From Myxocyprinus asiaticus (taxonomy: Eukaryota; Chordata; Actinopteri; Cypriniformes; Catostomidae): a DNA stretch of 64,000 bases. The stretch spans positions 21,217,931-21,281,930 of the forward strand of contig NC_059372.1 in assembly GCF_019703515.2 (NCBI RefSeq), given 5' to 3'. This document shows, in pieces, positions 1 through 9,802 of the stretch. How positions within the stretch are numbered: the stretch's first letter is position 1; the number at the start of each line of letters is the position of its first letter. The position numbers were made by a program, and so were the translations under genes. The notes beneath the pieces are model-generated. The model was not told where the DNA came from. It ran no database searches and saw only the letters and a program-made list of their open reading frames with translations.

Positions 1-569
1 GTACGCTGTCAGAGCCAAAGCTTTGGATTTAGACCAATTGACTTTGTACCCTGAGAACTTGGAAGAAGAGTTAATAATTCTGTGGAGGCAAGGCATAGAT
101 CTAGTAGGGTCAGAGACAAATAATAAAATATCATCTGCATAAAGCAGAAGCTTATGCGCCACGCCTCCCGCCGTCACCCCTGGAAAATCGTCCTCCTTAT
201 CGTGGCTGGTAATGGTTCCAGGGCAAGACAGAACAATAATGAGGAAAGAGGGCAACCCTGTCGGGTGCCCCTATCCGGAATAAAATAATCTGAAATTAAT
301 CCATTTGCTTGTACTGCTGCTACAGGGTGTCTATAAAGTAACTTAATCCAAACAATAAATGTACTCCTGAACCCGTATATTTCCAAAATCTTAAAAAGAT
401 AATCCCATTCTACCATATCAAACACCTTTTCGGCATAAAGTGAGATGGCAACGACCGGAGACTGATCATTCGCTACTGACCACATAATATTGATGAAACG
501 CCTAAAGTTATCAGAAGAGCTACAGCCCAGAATAAACCCCACCTGATCTATATGTATAAGAGATGTCAT
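1..569 (-). pseudogene. L1/Tx1-type LINE ORF2 reverse transcriptase fragment
   Basis: This is part of the reverse transcriptase that copies LINE RNA by target-primed reverse transcription. On the minus strand, 569-177 reads as palm-domain sequence: an AEKVFDMVEWDYLF stretch (family AEKAFDRVEW) and then TRQGCPLSSLLF. A TGA at 174-176 closes this frame. Shifting by one base, the protein continues into HKLLLYADDILLF, which carries the YADD catalytic box (around 129-140), and runs off the left edge of the window. The fragment therefore has one frameshift and is cut by the window. The normal ORF2 endonuclease is absent: RT sequence is joined almost directly to ORF1-type sequence at about 570-600. 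The L1-like assignment is by motif recognition. Exact clade (L1 or Tx1) is not resolved. Confidence 0.85.
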
Positions 570-572
570 AAC

Positions 573-1218
573 TTAATTGGTTAGCCAAAATGTGACACAA
601 TTTTTACATCTAGCTGCATTTGCAAAGTCTGGGAACAAGAAAATATTGTGATTCTTCCAAGAAAGTTTTCCTTTGCTCCTCGCCTGGCGCAACACGAGAA
701 CTTTATCGGATGATCTCAGAAATTTGGCCAGAATTGATCGAGGCCTCTCTCCCTCAGCCGATCTCCGAGCCGGCACTCTGAACTCGCTCGATTTCCAGTT
801 TATGGCCTGTTATGTCGAGCAGACTCGGGGAGAGCTCGTCAAGGAATTTCACCATATCTCTGCCTTCTTCATGCTCAGGAATTCCAACAATCTGTATGTT
901 TCTCCTTCGGTTCATATTTTCGAGATATTCTAGTTTTTCCTAAATGTGTTCCAAGTCTGTTTTGGATGCGGGTGTATTAGCGGATAATTCCCTTTCTGAT
1001 GACTCCAGATAATCGATTCGTTTCTCAACATCTGCCACTCTTGTGACCAACTCAGAGAATTTGTTTCCATCACCGTAATCGATCTACGTATTTCAGTGAG
1101 ATCCTCCAAGTCAGCAACAACCTTCGTCAGCATCACCGAGATGTTGGACAGTTGACGCTGAATTTCTTCTTCCGACGTGCCTTCCAAATCGAGTCCTGAT
1201 GATATCAGTCGGGCACTA
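573..1218 (-). pseudogene. L1-type LINE ORF1 (coiled-coil/RRM RNA-binding protein) remnant
   Basis: ORF1p of L1-type LINEs is the RNA-binding chaperone of the retrotransposition particle. Reading the minus strand from about 1198 shows a heptad-rich segment (SEEEIQRQLSNISVMLTKVV), then after a frame change ELVTRVADVEKRIDYLE. RRM-like MNRRRNIQIVGIPE follows (around 875-830), then FLDELSPSLLD and a C-terminal FLRSSDKVLVLRQARSKGK stretch (around 740-680). An in-frame TAG lies near 950, and at least two frame changes (about 1070 and 770) break it. The order coiled coil, RRM, C-terminal domain is that of L1 ORF1p. It directly precedes the RT fragment, so the endonuclease half of ORF2 has been lost. 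At about 1218 it abuts a Tc1 fragment. Confidence 0.75.
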
Positions 1219-1970
1219 ATAATGGCCATCATTATGCTTGGAGGAAAAAGGGTGAGGCTTGCAAGCCGAAGAACCCCATCCCAACCGTGAAGCATGTTAG
1301 TGGCAGCGTCATGTTGTGGGGGTGCTTTGTTGCAGGAGGGACTGGTGCACTTCACAAAATAGATGGCATCATGAGGAAGGAAATTTATGTGGATATATTG
1401 AAGCAAGACATCAGCCAGGAAGTTAAAGCTCTGTCACAAATGTGTCTTCCAAATGGACAATGACCCCAAGCATACCTCCAAAGTTGTGGCAAAATGGCTT
1501 AAGGACAACAAAGTCAAGGTGCTGAGTGGCCATCACAAAGCCCTGACTTCAATCCGATAGAAAATTTGTGGCAGAACTGAAAAAGCATGTGCGAGCAAGG
1601 AGGCCTACAAACCTGACTCAGTTACACCAGTTCTGTCTGGGGGAATGGGCCAAAATTCCATCAACATATTGCGAGAAGCTTGTGGAAGGCTACCCTAAAT
1701 ATTTGACCCAAGTTAAACAATTTAAAGACAATGTTACCAAATACTAACAAACTGTATGTAAACTTCTGACCCACTGGGAATGTGATGAAAGAAATAAAAG
1801 CTGAAATAAATCATTCTCTCTACTATTATTCTGACATTTCAAATTCTTAAAATAGTGATCCTAACTAACCTAAGATGGGCAATGTTTTCTATGATTTAAT
1901 GTCAGGAATTGTGAAAACCTGAGTTTAAATGTATTTGGCTAAGGTGTATGTACATTTCTGACTTCAACTG
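1219..1970 (+). mobile_element. 5'-truncated Tc1/mariner element, Sleeping-Beauty-like family
   Basis: This is the 3' half of the Tc1 family whose longer copy lies at 53905-55453. The alignment starts in the transposase core (GGAAAAAGGGTGAGGCTTGC, 1231-1250), runs through the second catalytic Asp region (GACAATGACCCCAAGCA, 1455-1471) and ends with the terminal repeat CTTCAACTG at 1970. Relative to that copy it has small insertions and deletions, for example near 1528 and 1577, which break the frame. No open transposase remains. The left end is not a Tc1 terminus but a junction with the L1 fragment, so it was truncated by insertion or rearrangement. Confidence 0.85.
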
Positions 1971-2189
1971 TGTATGTTTAGTCTATATCTCTTAAAAAGC
2001 CTGGCAGAGGTAATGCATCCATTTCAATAGGGTTGCAAATTTTAAGACATTTCCTTATTCTGCAATCATTAACGTTAATGTATGAAAATCAATAAATAAT
2101 TAACAATAATAAAATATAGCTCCAAGCAGCCATTATGGGGCCAAGCACCAACATGGCAACCACTGCACAACACTAATCACAACCCAAAG

Positions 2190-2270
2190 ATCTCACAGAG
2201 CATGACTTTCCGTTCTAGAGTTTAGTGTGCTATCCAATACACTACACAGCCACAGAGTTGCCAGTAAACA
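2190..2270 (-). repeat. tRNA-like sequence remnant
   Basis: The reverse complement reads GTGTAGTGTATTGGATAGCA followed by an anticodon-arm-like segment, which resembles the 5' half of a tRNA with an A box. It lies just upstream of the tandem units that carry the same kind of tRNA-like head. It cannot be folded as a complete tRNA by eye, so I call it a remnant, not a tRNA gene. Confidence 0.35.
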
Positions 2271-2579
2271 AATGGACATACCAAGCTTAGAGGAATCACA
2301 GCCAAGCACAGCTGTTCCCATGATCAGCTATATATTCATGACATTTTTTTAACAAAGGGGAAAATAATAATTTGCTTTGGGAAAAGCCCAACCATTCAGT
2401 GAAAAGTATTCAAAAATCTCAGATTTGGCAAGCATTACACCATAGGAAGCGCAACACATTGCATGAATATGACATACAAAGCAACCCCATGCTACTTCAT
2501 GAGTCACCAAAAATGACATAAACAGAAAAGTTTCACAGATGCTATAGAGACATACCAAGCTGAGAGTCATCATGTTTTG

Positions 2580-3420
2580 AATAAAAAATTTAATATGGTG
2601 GTGTACTGATATGGCTGATATCAAACACAGCATAAAGAAAGAACAGATATAATGTATTTTGCAAATACTCAATATTTCCCAGTTGCCCCAATCTGGTCTC
2701 GAACTGGCAACCTTTCGATCACCACAGCACACAGGTAAAATGCACCTTACCGCTGGACCACATCGCCACAGGTGCTGAAGAAAAATACCAAGCTAAGAGT
2801 CAGCAGGTTTTGAAAAAAAAAAAAAAAAAAAGTATTCAAAATGGTGGAGAGCTGATATGGCTGATATCAAACACAGCATAAAGAAAGAACAGATCGGTTA
2901 TAATGTGTTCTGTGAATACTCCGAATTTTTCACATTGCCCCAGGCTGGTCTTGAACCGAACCGGCAATCTTTTGATCCCCAGAGCACTAAGGCATGGCAC
3001 ATTGACTTCTGGGCCACATTGCCACAGGTTTTTAAAGGTGTTGAAGAGATAAAAACCAAGATTAGAGTAAGCATGTTTTAAATTTAAGAAGTATTCAAAA
3101 TGGTGGAGAGCTGATATCAAACACAGCAGAAACAAAGAACAGATCGGTCATAATGTATTTTGCAAGTACTAAAATGTTTTCAAGTTGCCCTAATCTGGTC
3201 TCGAATCAGCAATCTTTTGATCTGCAGAGCACAAAGGCATGGCACACTGACCGCTGGGTGACATTGCCACAGGTTTTACAGTTGCTAATGAGATATACTA
3301 AGATGAGTGTCAAAAGTTTTGAATAAAAAAAAAAAGTATTCAAAATGGTGGAGAGCCGATATGGCTGATATCAAACACAGCAGAGAGAAAGAACAGACTG
3401 GTCATGATGTATTTTACTGA
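2580..3420. repeat. Tandem array of ~245-260 bp units with tRNA-like boxes
   Basis: At least four unit starts are visible, each with a version of ATGGTGGAGAGCTGATATGG followed by GATATCAAACACAGC: about 2594, 2841, 3099 and 3345. The interior of each unit holds a diverged tract ending in a GGCACACTGACCGCTGG-like segment and CACAGGTTTT. In the first unit (about 2685-2770) the reverse complement shows GTGGTCCAGCGGTAAGG (A-box-like) and TTGCCAGTTCGAGACC (B-box-like), so the array appears built from a tRNA-derived sequence on the minus strand. Poly-A stretches (2813-2830 and 3325-3335) lie between units. Related sequence recurs at about 3930-3990. Confidence 0.7.
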
Positions 3421-3739
3421 TTAGCATACTAGCTGATTAGCTTGTTAAACTAATGTTGCCTGGATAGCATTGTGATCAAATAGCCTTATAAGACAGAAAA
3501 CCCAAAAGTTAACTTGCTAACTGATTAGCATGCTAAGCTATCATAGCATGAAGCATGATAACCATGTTAAACAGACCACGTTATTTTGAACAACATGTGT
3601 TGCTGTCTCCAAACTTCTCAATCCTTTCCTTCACACTCCCATATATATTAGAACAACACTAAGACAAAGAAGAACAAGAAGTGTACCTGCAAAAAGAAAT
3701 GATCTGTGATAAAACCTGCAACTTTTCAGTAAACACAAT

Positions 3740-3815
3740 ACAATATCAACTCTGTATAATATAACACTGGTTGCCCTGGGAATTGAACTCACGACCTTTT
3801 AAACTTTGACCTTTG
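3740..3815 (-). repeat. tRNA-derived fragment with B-box
   Basis: The reverse complement contains GTCGTGAGTTCAATTCCCAG, a good match to a pol III B box (GGTTCRANNCC) in a tRNA T-arm setting. No complete cloverleaf is visible. It sits 300-400 bases beyond the tandem tRNA-like units and probably belongs to the same broad repeat family. Confidence 0.4.
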
Positions 3816-4106
3816 ACATGCCCATTGAGTGGCAAAGAGACTTCCTGAGGTTAGAGTCAGCACTCAAGTGTAGGTTATCTTTTGAACTATTGTTGGTGCT
3901 GTCTCCAAACTCCAAATCTCCAAAATAAATTTCAATATGGTGGAGGGACAGTATAGTTGATATGGGAAAAATTGGCATCGTTGAAATCCTCATAACCCAC
4001 AGAATCCATAGACACCAACCTCATGATTTTAGGACATTTGGTTCAAAAGGTAACCCATAGGTGGTGCTGTTGCAAAACTGCATGTGCCCTCAGATCATGG
4101 TCCTCA

Positions 4107-4495
4107 TGAAGCATACCAAGTTTAGTTTCGATAGGACAAAGGGTTGCCGAGATGCAGCCTCAAATCCATTTTCACATCGACCTTGTTATCTTTGTGATGC
4201 CATAACTTTTAAACAAAAGTGAAAATCAAAATTCTGAACAGTCATTTCTGTGCAGCATGGTCTGGAGATTATTTTGAGCCATTGTTTGGGAAAATCAGGC
4301 AAAGTTTAATGGAGGCATATCTTATGAACCATTACGTAGCATACCAAGTTTCGTTTTGAACTGTTGGCCAGATTTAGCCTTGCATGCAGTTTTACTTCGA
4401 TCTCGTTTGTGTTAACGATTTGTGTTAACTGAGGTGAAAATCAAAAATCTGTTTTATTCAATCTGTGCGGCTTGGTCTGGAGATTATTTTGAGTG
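4107..4495. repeat. Diverged direct repeat (two ~220 bp units)
   Basis: Two ordered blocks repeat. GCATACCAAGTTTAGTTTCG (about 4109) recurs as GCATACCAAGTTTCGTTTTG (about 4339). GGTCTGGAGATTATTTTGAG occurs at about 4259 and again at about 4474, each preceded by GTGAAAATCAAAA. The second unit stops exactly where the 4496-4993 MITE begins, so that element probably inserted into it. Confidence 0.65.
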
Positions 4496-4993
4496 CGGTT
4501 TCCTAACCAGACGCGACGTGATGCGATACCGCAATATTCCTACACTAAAATGATAATAAACGTACCAGAACGTACCTCAGTTTCTCACTGAAGGTACGTA
4601 TGGACATACACTTTTATGTCAAATCTCAGGGGGATAGGACACGATCACACACATACACAGGGCAAGGTTACTTTATGAATCGCATCAAATTTCAGTCTGT
4701 TACCATTTTTTATTTTCACGCACTCACACAGTACTCTGTTATTTCGTGTATCTCCATGTGACAGGGAAGCGGAGAGAAAGTCAAAATGAGCTGCCGTGTG
4801 TGTGTTAGTCTGTGTGTGTGTGTCTATAGAGCTCCGGTTGAAGAGAACAAGACCTCAAACACAACATTCTGTAGGTCTGTAACATCCTTGATGAAAATAA
4901 AGTTGTTTTGAACTGGCTAGTGTCACCTCGGCTTTAATATACAGTTATGAGAAGGATCGCGTGTCGCATCGTTGCGTCTGGTTAGGACACGGT
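4496..4993. mobile_element. MITE with ~25-30 bp terminal inverted repeats
   Basis: The left end reads TCCTAACCAGACGCGACGTG (about 4500). The right end, reverse complemented, reads TCCTAACCAGACGCAACGAT (about 4985-4966). No coding capacity is visible. A short TG-rich run occurs at 4797-4823. The exact outer border and target duplication are unclear, so the superfamily is not assigned. Confidence 0.75.
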
Positions 4994-6741
4994 GTCAGTG
5001 AGAATTAGTTATCTTTCACGATTTCTTTTCATCAGGATGTGGTATTTAAGATTTAAGTATTTAAGAATATAAGATCATTGTAACCAAAGGTAAAAGTAAA
5101 CCATGATAACATGGACAGTAACCATAAAACAAATTATGCCATTTTTTAAAATAAGAAAAACACATCCCAAAATTTAATTGTATTCCCTTATTACCCCGAT
5201 ATATTGATTTAAGTTCATATTTTTTAATATCTGTGATATTTGGATTGAAAGCCTTTGCTACAATTTCTGTCTGTTCATGGTACAGATTTCTCCTTTAATC
5301 CTTTTCAGTGCTGTTTAGAATGTTGGGGCCATTTAATACGATTTTAAACTAGTTTAATTATTGACACATTATAGGTTTTCATAGAGGTTTTAAACAAATA
5401 ATCAATGCTGAATCCGCGACACAGCCCACACTTCTCGCAACGCTGTTTATGATGATATGCACGGCTGAGCACTCGAGACTGGTCTGCGTGTAAATGCACG
5501 TCTCTCCGCTGATCTGTTCATTGAGCCTTGAGTCGCGCTGACTGATCCGGGTAGAGCTGATTACTTTCACGTTTTGAATGTTTGCCATTTGATATTTCTC
5601 ATGCGCAACAAAAAATGAAAGTTTGTTGGTTCATTAGATATTTCAGACCTTTTTATTTGAAGTTAAGTCAAATAACACAGTGTGAATTCAGTATATAGCA
5701 AACCCCTACACTGGTGATGACAGTGAGATTTCAGGTGAATGTACAGTACCTGTATGCTCTCTTGGTGAGAACTGACATGATTGTTTGTTTGGATGATACA
5801 GTGAGACCCTAGTATTAACACTGCTTGTTGTATGCAGTAAATGTAATGTTAATTTATAGAGAAACGCTCCATGTTTACTTGATCGCAGTATCGATTCAGA
5901 CACACTATCTCATTTCTAAATGACAACGATTCTGCAATGTATATTAACGTGCAGAATATTAACGCATTCCAGTGGCATGCATAAAGCGGTCAAATTTAAA
6001 TTAAACTTCACTTCGTCGCGTTTTTAAATGTTGATAAACTTTATATGGCATCTACAAAACACATCGCTCCTGCATTAGATGCTGAATAAACTAAAACCCA
6101 CCGGCCAAAGATGTTTGTCCAGCACAGTGCTTTATTTATCTCTGTTCAGTTCAATATTTTAATAGCCACCGATGCTACAAAAATACCGGCATTACCAAGA
6201 TCTGACTAAATTTGCTACCTGTGCCCTGTTAGATCAGCCAGCTGCTTTCAAACGCTCACATGTGTGTATCTGCCCATGCACTTTTGTGTTGTGATGAATG
6301 CAGCGCTCCTACATGAGACTCTGCACTGGTTTTAATCAAAATATCCCTCTTTAGGTGAAATTAATGTAAACACAGCTGTTAATGAATTACCAGTGTAAAC
6401 AGAAGGGATTAAATCGGCCTGTGCTGTCTTGACGAGATATTAAAGCAAACACAGCCATTATTGTATAAGCAGACGGGACAAATTCTACAAAATGTTAGAT
6501 TTGTGCAACGTCTAAATGTATTTAAGCTGCATGCTGTCTGTTATAGGCATTCAGGCATTCTTACTGCATCAAATCAGTATTAATGTAAATCCATCATACA
6601 GTAAAGAGTGTCTAATATTTAAGTAGTTTCATTTTGCATTACATTACCTTTTTTTAATGTTTTATATTATAATTTTTTTAATGTTTAATTGCTACTGTTG
6701 CTAAAAAACTTAAAGCACTGTTTACTCTGTTCTCTATTTAA
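4994..6741. other. AT-rich non-coding stretch, no gene recognised
   Basis: Short open frames on the minus strand (for example 5379-5588 and 5706-5903) have no recognisable motif and no codon-like continuity. Nothing resembling an exon with splice sites matching lrp1 was found. It is probably unique intron or flank, or old unrecognised repeat. Confidence 0.5.
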
Positions 6742-7984
6742 AGCTACACTATGTAACTTTTGGCCTTCTAGCAGTTAAAAAATAAAACTGCATGCATCTT
6801 GCGGAATAAATTTTTTTCGGTAATGACGCAAGTTGTGCTTCGGCTCTGCTCCTCTGCGCAAATGAATGTGGTTCGAGGCACCGTTGTACACATGAATACA
6901 GGACATCTTATCAGAGTGAATGGACAAATAAATAACGAAAGAAAGGAAAAGACGGATATCCGAAAAATGTCATCTGAGCAGATAAGTGCCATATCTTATG
7001 CTGTTGTTTTGACTTATTGGAAACATTGATGTTTTGATTCGTTAACATTAGACATAACAATTGCTAGTCTGATGAGGTCAAACATTGTAAAGTTTTTAGA
7101 ACTGCAGGATATTCTGTCCAAATAGACCACGGTAGTAACTAATTTATAGATTGTCATTGTTACCAACCAGTGTTCAACATCGTTTCAAGACTCACATGTC
7201 CTTGGCAAGCCTAGGACTAAAGGATTTATTTATATAAATTATTGCAGTTATAAAGAAAATATACACACATGTGCTACAAGTGAAAAGTTCTGCACCGATT
7301 ACAGTATAATTATTGTACACAGACGTGTGTGTGGTTACACAACTGTACATAAATCATATCAATAAAATATCTTGCCTGTTGAGTAAGAAAAAAGCCATCT
7401 CTTGGTCGCTTTTAAATCCTTTAAGATCTTGTTGTCGCCACCTCTGAAAGGCCAAGCCGATGTTGATTCGGGTTTTATTACGGACTCTGTCGCTTTCACT
7501 TTTTGCTTGAAGACTCTGCTCTGTTCGGGGTTTCTTTTCTTTTTACAACCGGTGATTCCCTGGAGGTTTGCCATTTTGAATGTTCCATGGTCAATTTTTC
7601 TCGTTCGTTGCGACAACAAACTTTCAGCTTCAGCTACTCCCACACATGCGCTACAGTAGCCAGATCTTATTTTCTCTGTGTACGAATATGACGTGAACAT
7701 GCATGGGCGAATGACATATGTATGCAATTTCCCGTGAAATCTGTCCCGACAGCTCTAAAATATAAATCATTATTATAGGTTTATCAAAGTGTATTTGGGT
7801 AAAGTAAATACACTTTGATGCACTCATTAATAACATTTTGTTATTTTTATTTCTTTCTGATTAACACTATTGATTCCAACAAATGAAACGGAAAAGCAAA
7901 ACATATATGCACAGAATTAACTTTAAACCCCCATGATTTCCTTCCCCCTACACACACAAAAAAAAAAAAAAAAAATGATAATAA

Positions 7985-8204
7985 TTGCACACATTTAAAC
8001 TATAAATCCCTCTCCACTCCCCCTGTGGAAGGCTCTGCGGGAGCCTTCCAAAAAGGTCAGATAGCTGCCCCACTTCTTAAGGTTGCGTAGCCTTCTATCT
8101 GACATCTCCTCAAATGCCGCCACCCTGCCCATCTCCGTGCACCACTCCCGAAATGAGGCCACACCAGCCAACTTCCATACCCTCAGAATGATCTGTCTAC
8201 TGAT
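7985..8204 (-). pseudogene. L1-type LINE ORF2 C-terminal remnant (downstream part)
   Basis: Minus-strand reading gives RQIILRVWKLAGVASFREWC, then EMGRVAAFEEM and KKWGSYLTFLEGS, the end of ORF2 in fish L1-type LINEs, followed by the stop near 7995. Sequence upstream in the LINE is displaced to 9583-9750 by the hAT MITE at 8205-9574. It is not contiguous with the other L1 fragment at 1-1218, and it comes from a different part of ORF2. Confidence 0.75.
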
Positions 8205-9574
8205 TAGTGCCCAACCGATATATCGGTCGGCCGATATCGGTATCTGCATATATGTTTACCGATATGCGCAGATATGAAAACTTTTTTTCAGAACATATAA
8301 TGCAGAAAACAATCCTTTAGAACTGGTGTCATTACGTAGTTTTCCAGCAGAGCACGCTCCGTCTCCATTGTTTACAGAGCTGACTCTGAGCTGATGGTGG
8401 CTCTGCAGACAGGGCAGAGTAAAGCGGTGTGGAGTTGAGTGGTGTCTTTTCGGTAGGCTGCTAACTAGTTTGTGAAATAAATACTGGAAAGTTAATAAAC
8501 AGTGACCCCATCATTTTCTCATTTCAATATAACTAATATAATGTTAACCCTGTCCCTGACAACCATGTCACTCATGTCTGTTTACTGTTAGCCAGCTATA
8601 GTTTGTCAGTGCAGTCAGTAATGTAGCAGATTGAAAGGTAAACATCAGAGCATATTTTTGCAGCTCAGCAGACAACGGTGCGGTGGTGGATTGTGTCTGT
8701 TGAGTGTTGATTTCACGCTACGCTGTTACCTAGTTGGTGAGATGCAATGCTGGTCCATCTTTTACTCTCCGTGACAATGAGCTTATAGCTAACTAGCTAA
8801 CCACGTAGCTACGTTCATTGCTTGTCAGCTGAGTGGAAGCTAATTTGTAAACATGTATTCACCAAACTGTTTTGTTCAGGATTCACAGTTTGGTGGCCCC
8901 TGCAATTGAACAATTCCAGTCATTGCATTTATAAAATGTAATATTTAAAAGTCTGGTTTTCCACCGTTGAAGGTTTCCCCTGAACTTGTATAGCAGAATA
9001 CGGTGTAACACCGCTGTTTTTCTCGTCTCGGCAGGTCTGCTTCTTTTTTTTTTACAATCTGCCCCTAATTGACTGGCAGTATTAAAATAGTCAGCATTTG
9101 ACTGATATTAAACATACAGTACTGATGTTTATTTAGCTATATATTTTATTTTTATTTATTCTTTATTTTAATGGTCAGCATTTGACTGATACTAAACATA
9201 TAGTACTGATGTTTATTTAGCTATTTATTTTATTTGAATGTATTCTTTATTTAAATGGTCAGCAACTGACTGATACTAAACATACAGTACTGATGTTTTT
9301 TAAGCTATTTATTGTATTTTTATTTATTCTTTATTTTCTCAGTGTTCATTTCTAGAATTTGTTGACAATGTATAATAATAATGTCAAATGTTCTTTGATA
9401 AAAATATTTGTTTAAGAAAGCAGCCTTCTGAGTATGTGCACAATCCACATAGAAAAGGTCTGTTTTCATTCCAGCTCAAAAATGAACTATATCGGCCACA
9501 ATATCGGTAATCGGTGAATTTTCCCCCTCTAAAATAGGTATCGGTCTCAAAAATCCCATATCAGTCGGGCACTA
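8205..9574. mobile_element. hAT-type MITE inserted in L1 sequence
   Basis: The left terminus TAGTGCCCAACCGATATATC and the reverse complement of the right terminus TAGTGCCCGACTGATATGGG are clear inverted repeats. They are flanked by the 8-bp duplication CTACTGAT (8197-8204) and CTACCGAT (9575-9582), which match at 7 of 8. An 8-bp duplication and TAGTG-type ends indicate hAT. The subterminal regions are rich in ATCGG motifs. No transposase frame is present. Length is 1370 bp, long for a MITE because of the internal triplication at 9090-9341. Confidence 0.9.
9090..9341. repeat. Tandem triplication of an 84-bp unit
   Basis: Three consecutive units start at 9090, 9174 and 9258, each with GTCAGCA.(t/c)TGACTGATA followed by TAAACATA.AGTACTGATG and an AT-rich tail ending in TTTATT(T/A)(T/A)AATG. 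The units are the same length and differ at a handful of positions. It lies in the middle of the hAT MITE. Confidence 0.9.
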
Positions 9575-9582
9575 CTACCGAT

Positions 9583-9750
9583 CATAACACTGGCTAGGAC
9601 CCAATTTCTTATGTATTTATCCCCTATATTAATGACCGTGCCTTTACCTAAAATACAGAGTCTGGGGCAAAATGAAATTTGAGTGCCCAATACGTCACAC
9701 ATAAAACTCTGAACCCTCAACCAAAATTCTTGGATCTTAACACATAATTT
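9583..9750 (-). pseudogene. L1-type LINE ORF2 remnant (upstream part)
   Basis: This is the 5'-ward continuation of the 7985-8204 LINE fragment. The minus strand reads through a QEFWLRV- and FCPRLCILGKG-like stretch with lesions, then up to the MITE border, where the reading frame would rejoin RQIILRVWKL if the MITE were absent. The fragment is truncated at about 9750 by simple AAAT repeats and the outer element's terminus. Confidence 0.6.
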
Positions 9751-9802
9751 TGTTATTTAAAAAATAAATAAATAAATAAAAAATTACGTAGTGTAGCTTT
9801 AA

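Larger units (their letters stand above)
6742..9798. mobile_element. Non-autonomous element flanked by TTAA, with nested insertions
   Basis: The left terminus AGCTACACTATGTAACTTTT and the reverse complement of the right terminus AGCTACACTACGTAATTTTT match at 18 of 20 bases. Each end is immediately flanked by TTAA (6738-6741 and 9799-9802), the target duplication typical of piggyBac- and Kolobok-type DNA transposons. Much of the 3-kb length comes from later insertions: L1 sequence at about 7985-9750 and the hAT MITE inside it. The outer arms (6760-7030, 7380-7700) have somewhat GC-richer open stretches on both strands, but no transposase motif was recognised, so it is called non-autonomous. 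Confidence 0.75.

Noticed and set aside
7359..7727. 122-codon minus-strand frame and overlapping plus-strand frames
   Set aside because: Within a TTAA-flanked non-autonomous element; no transposase or host-domain motif seen.
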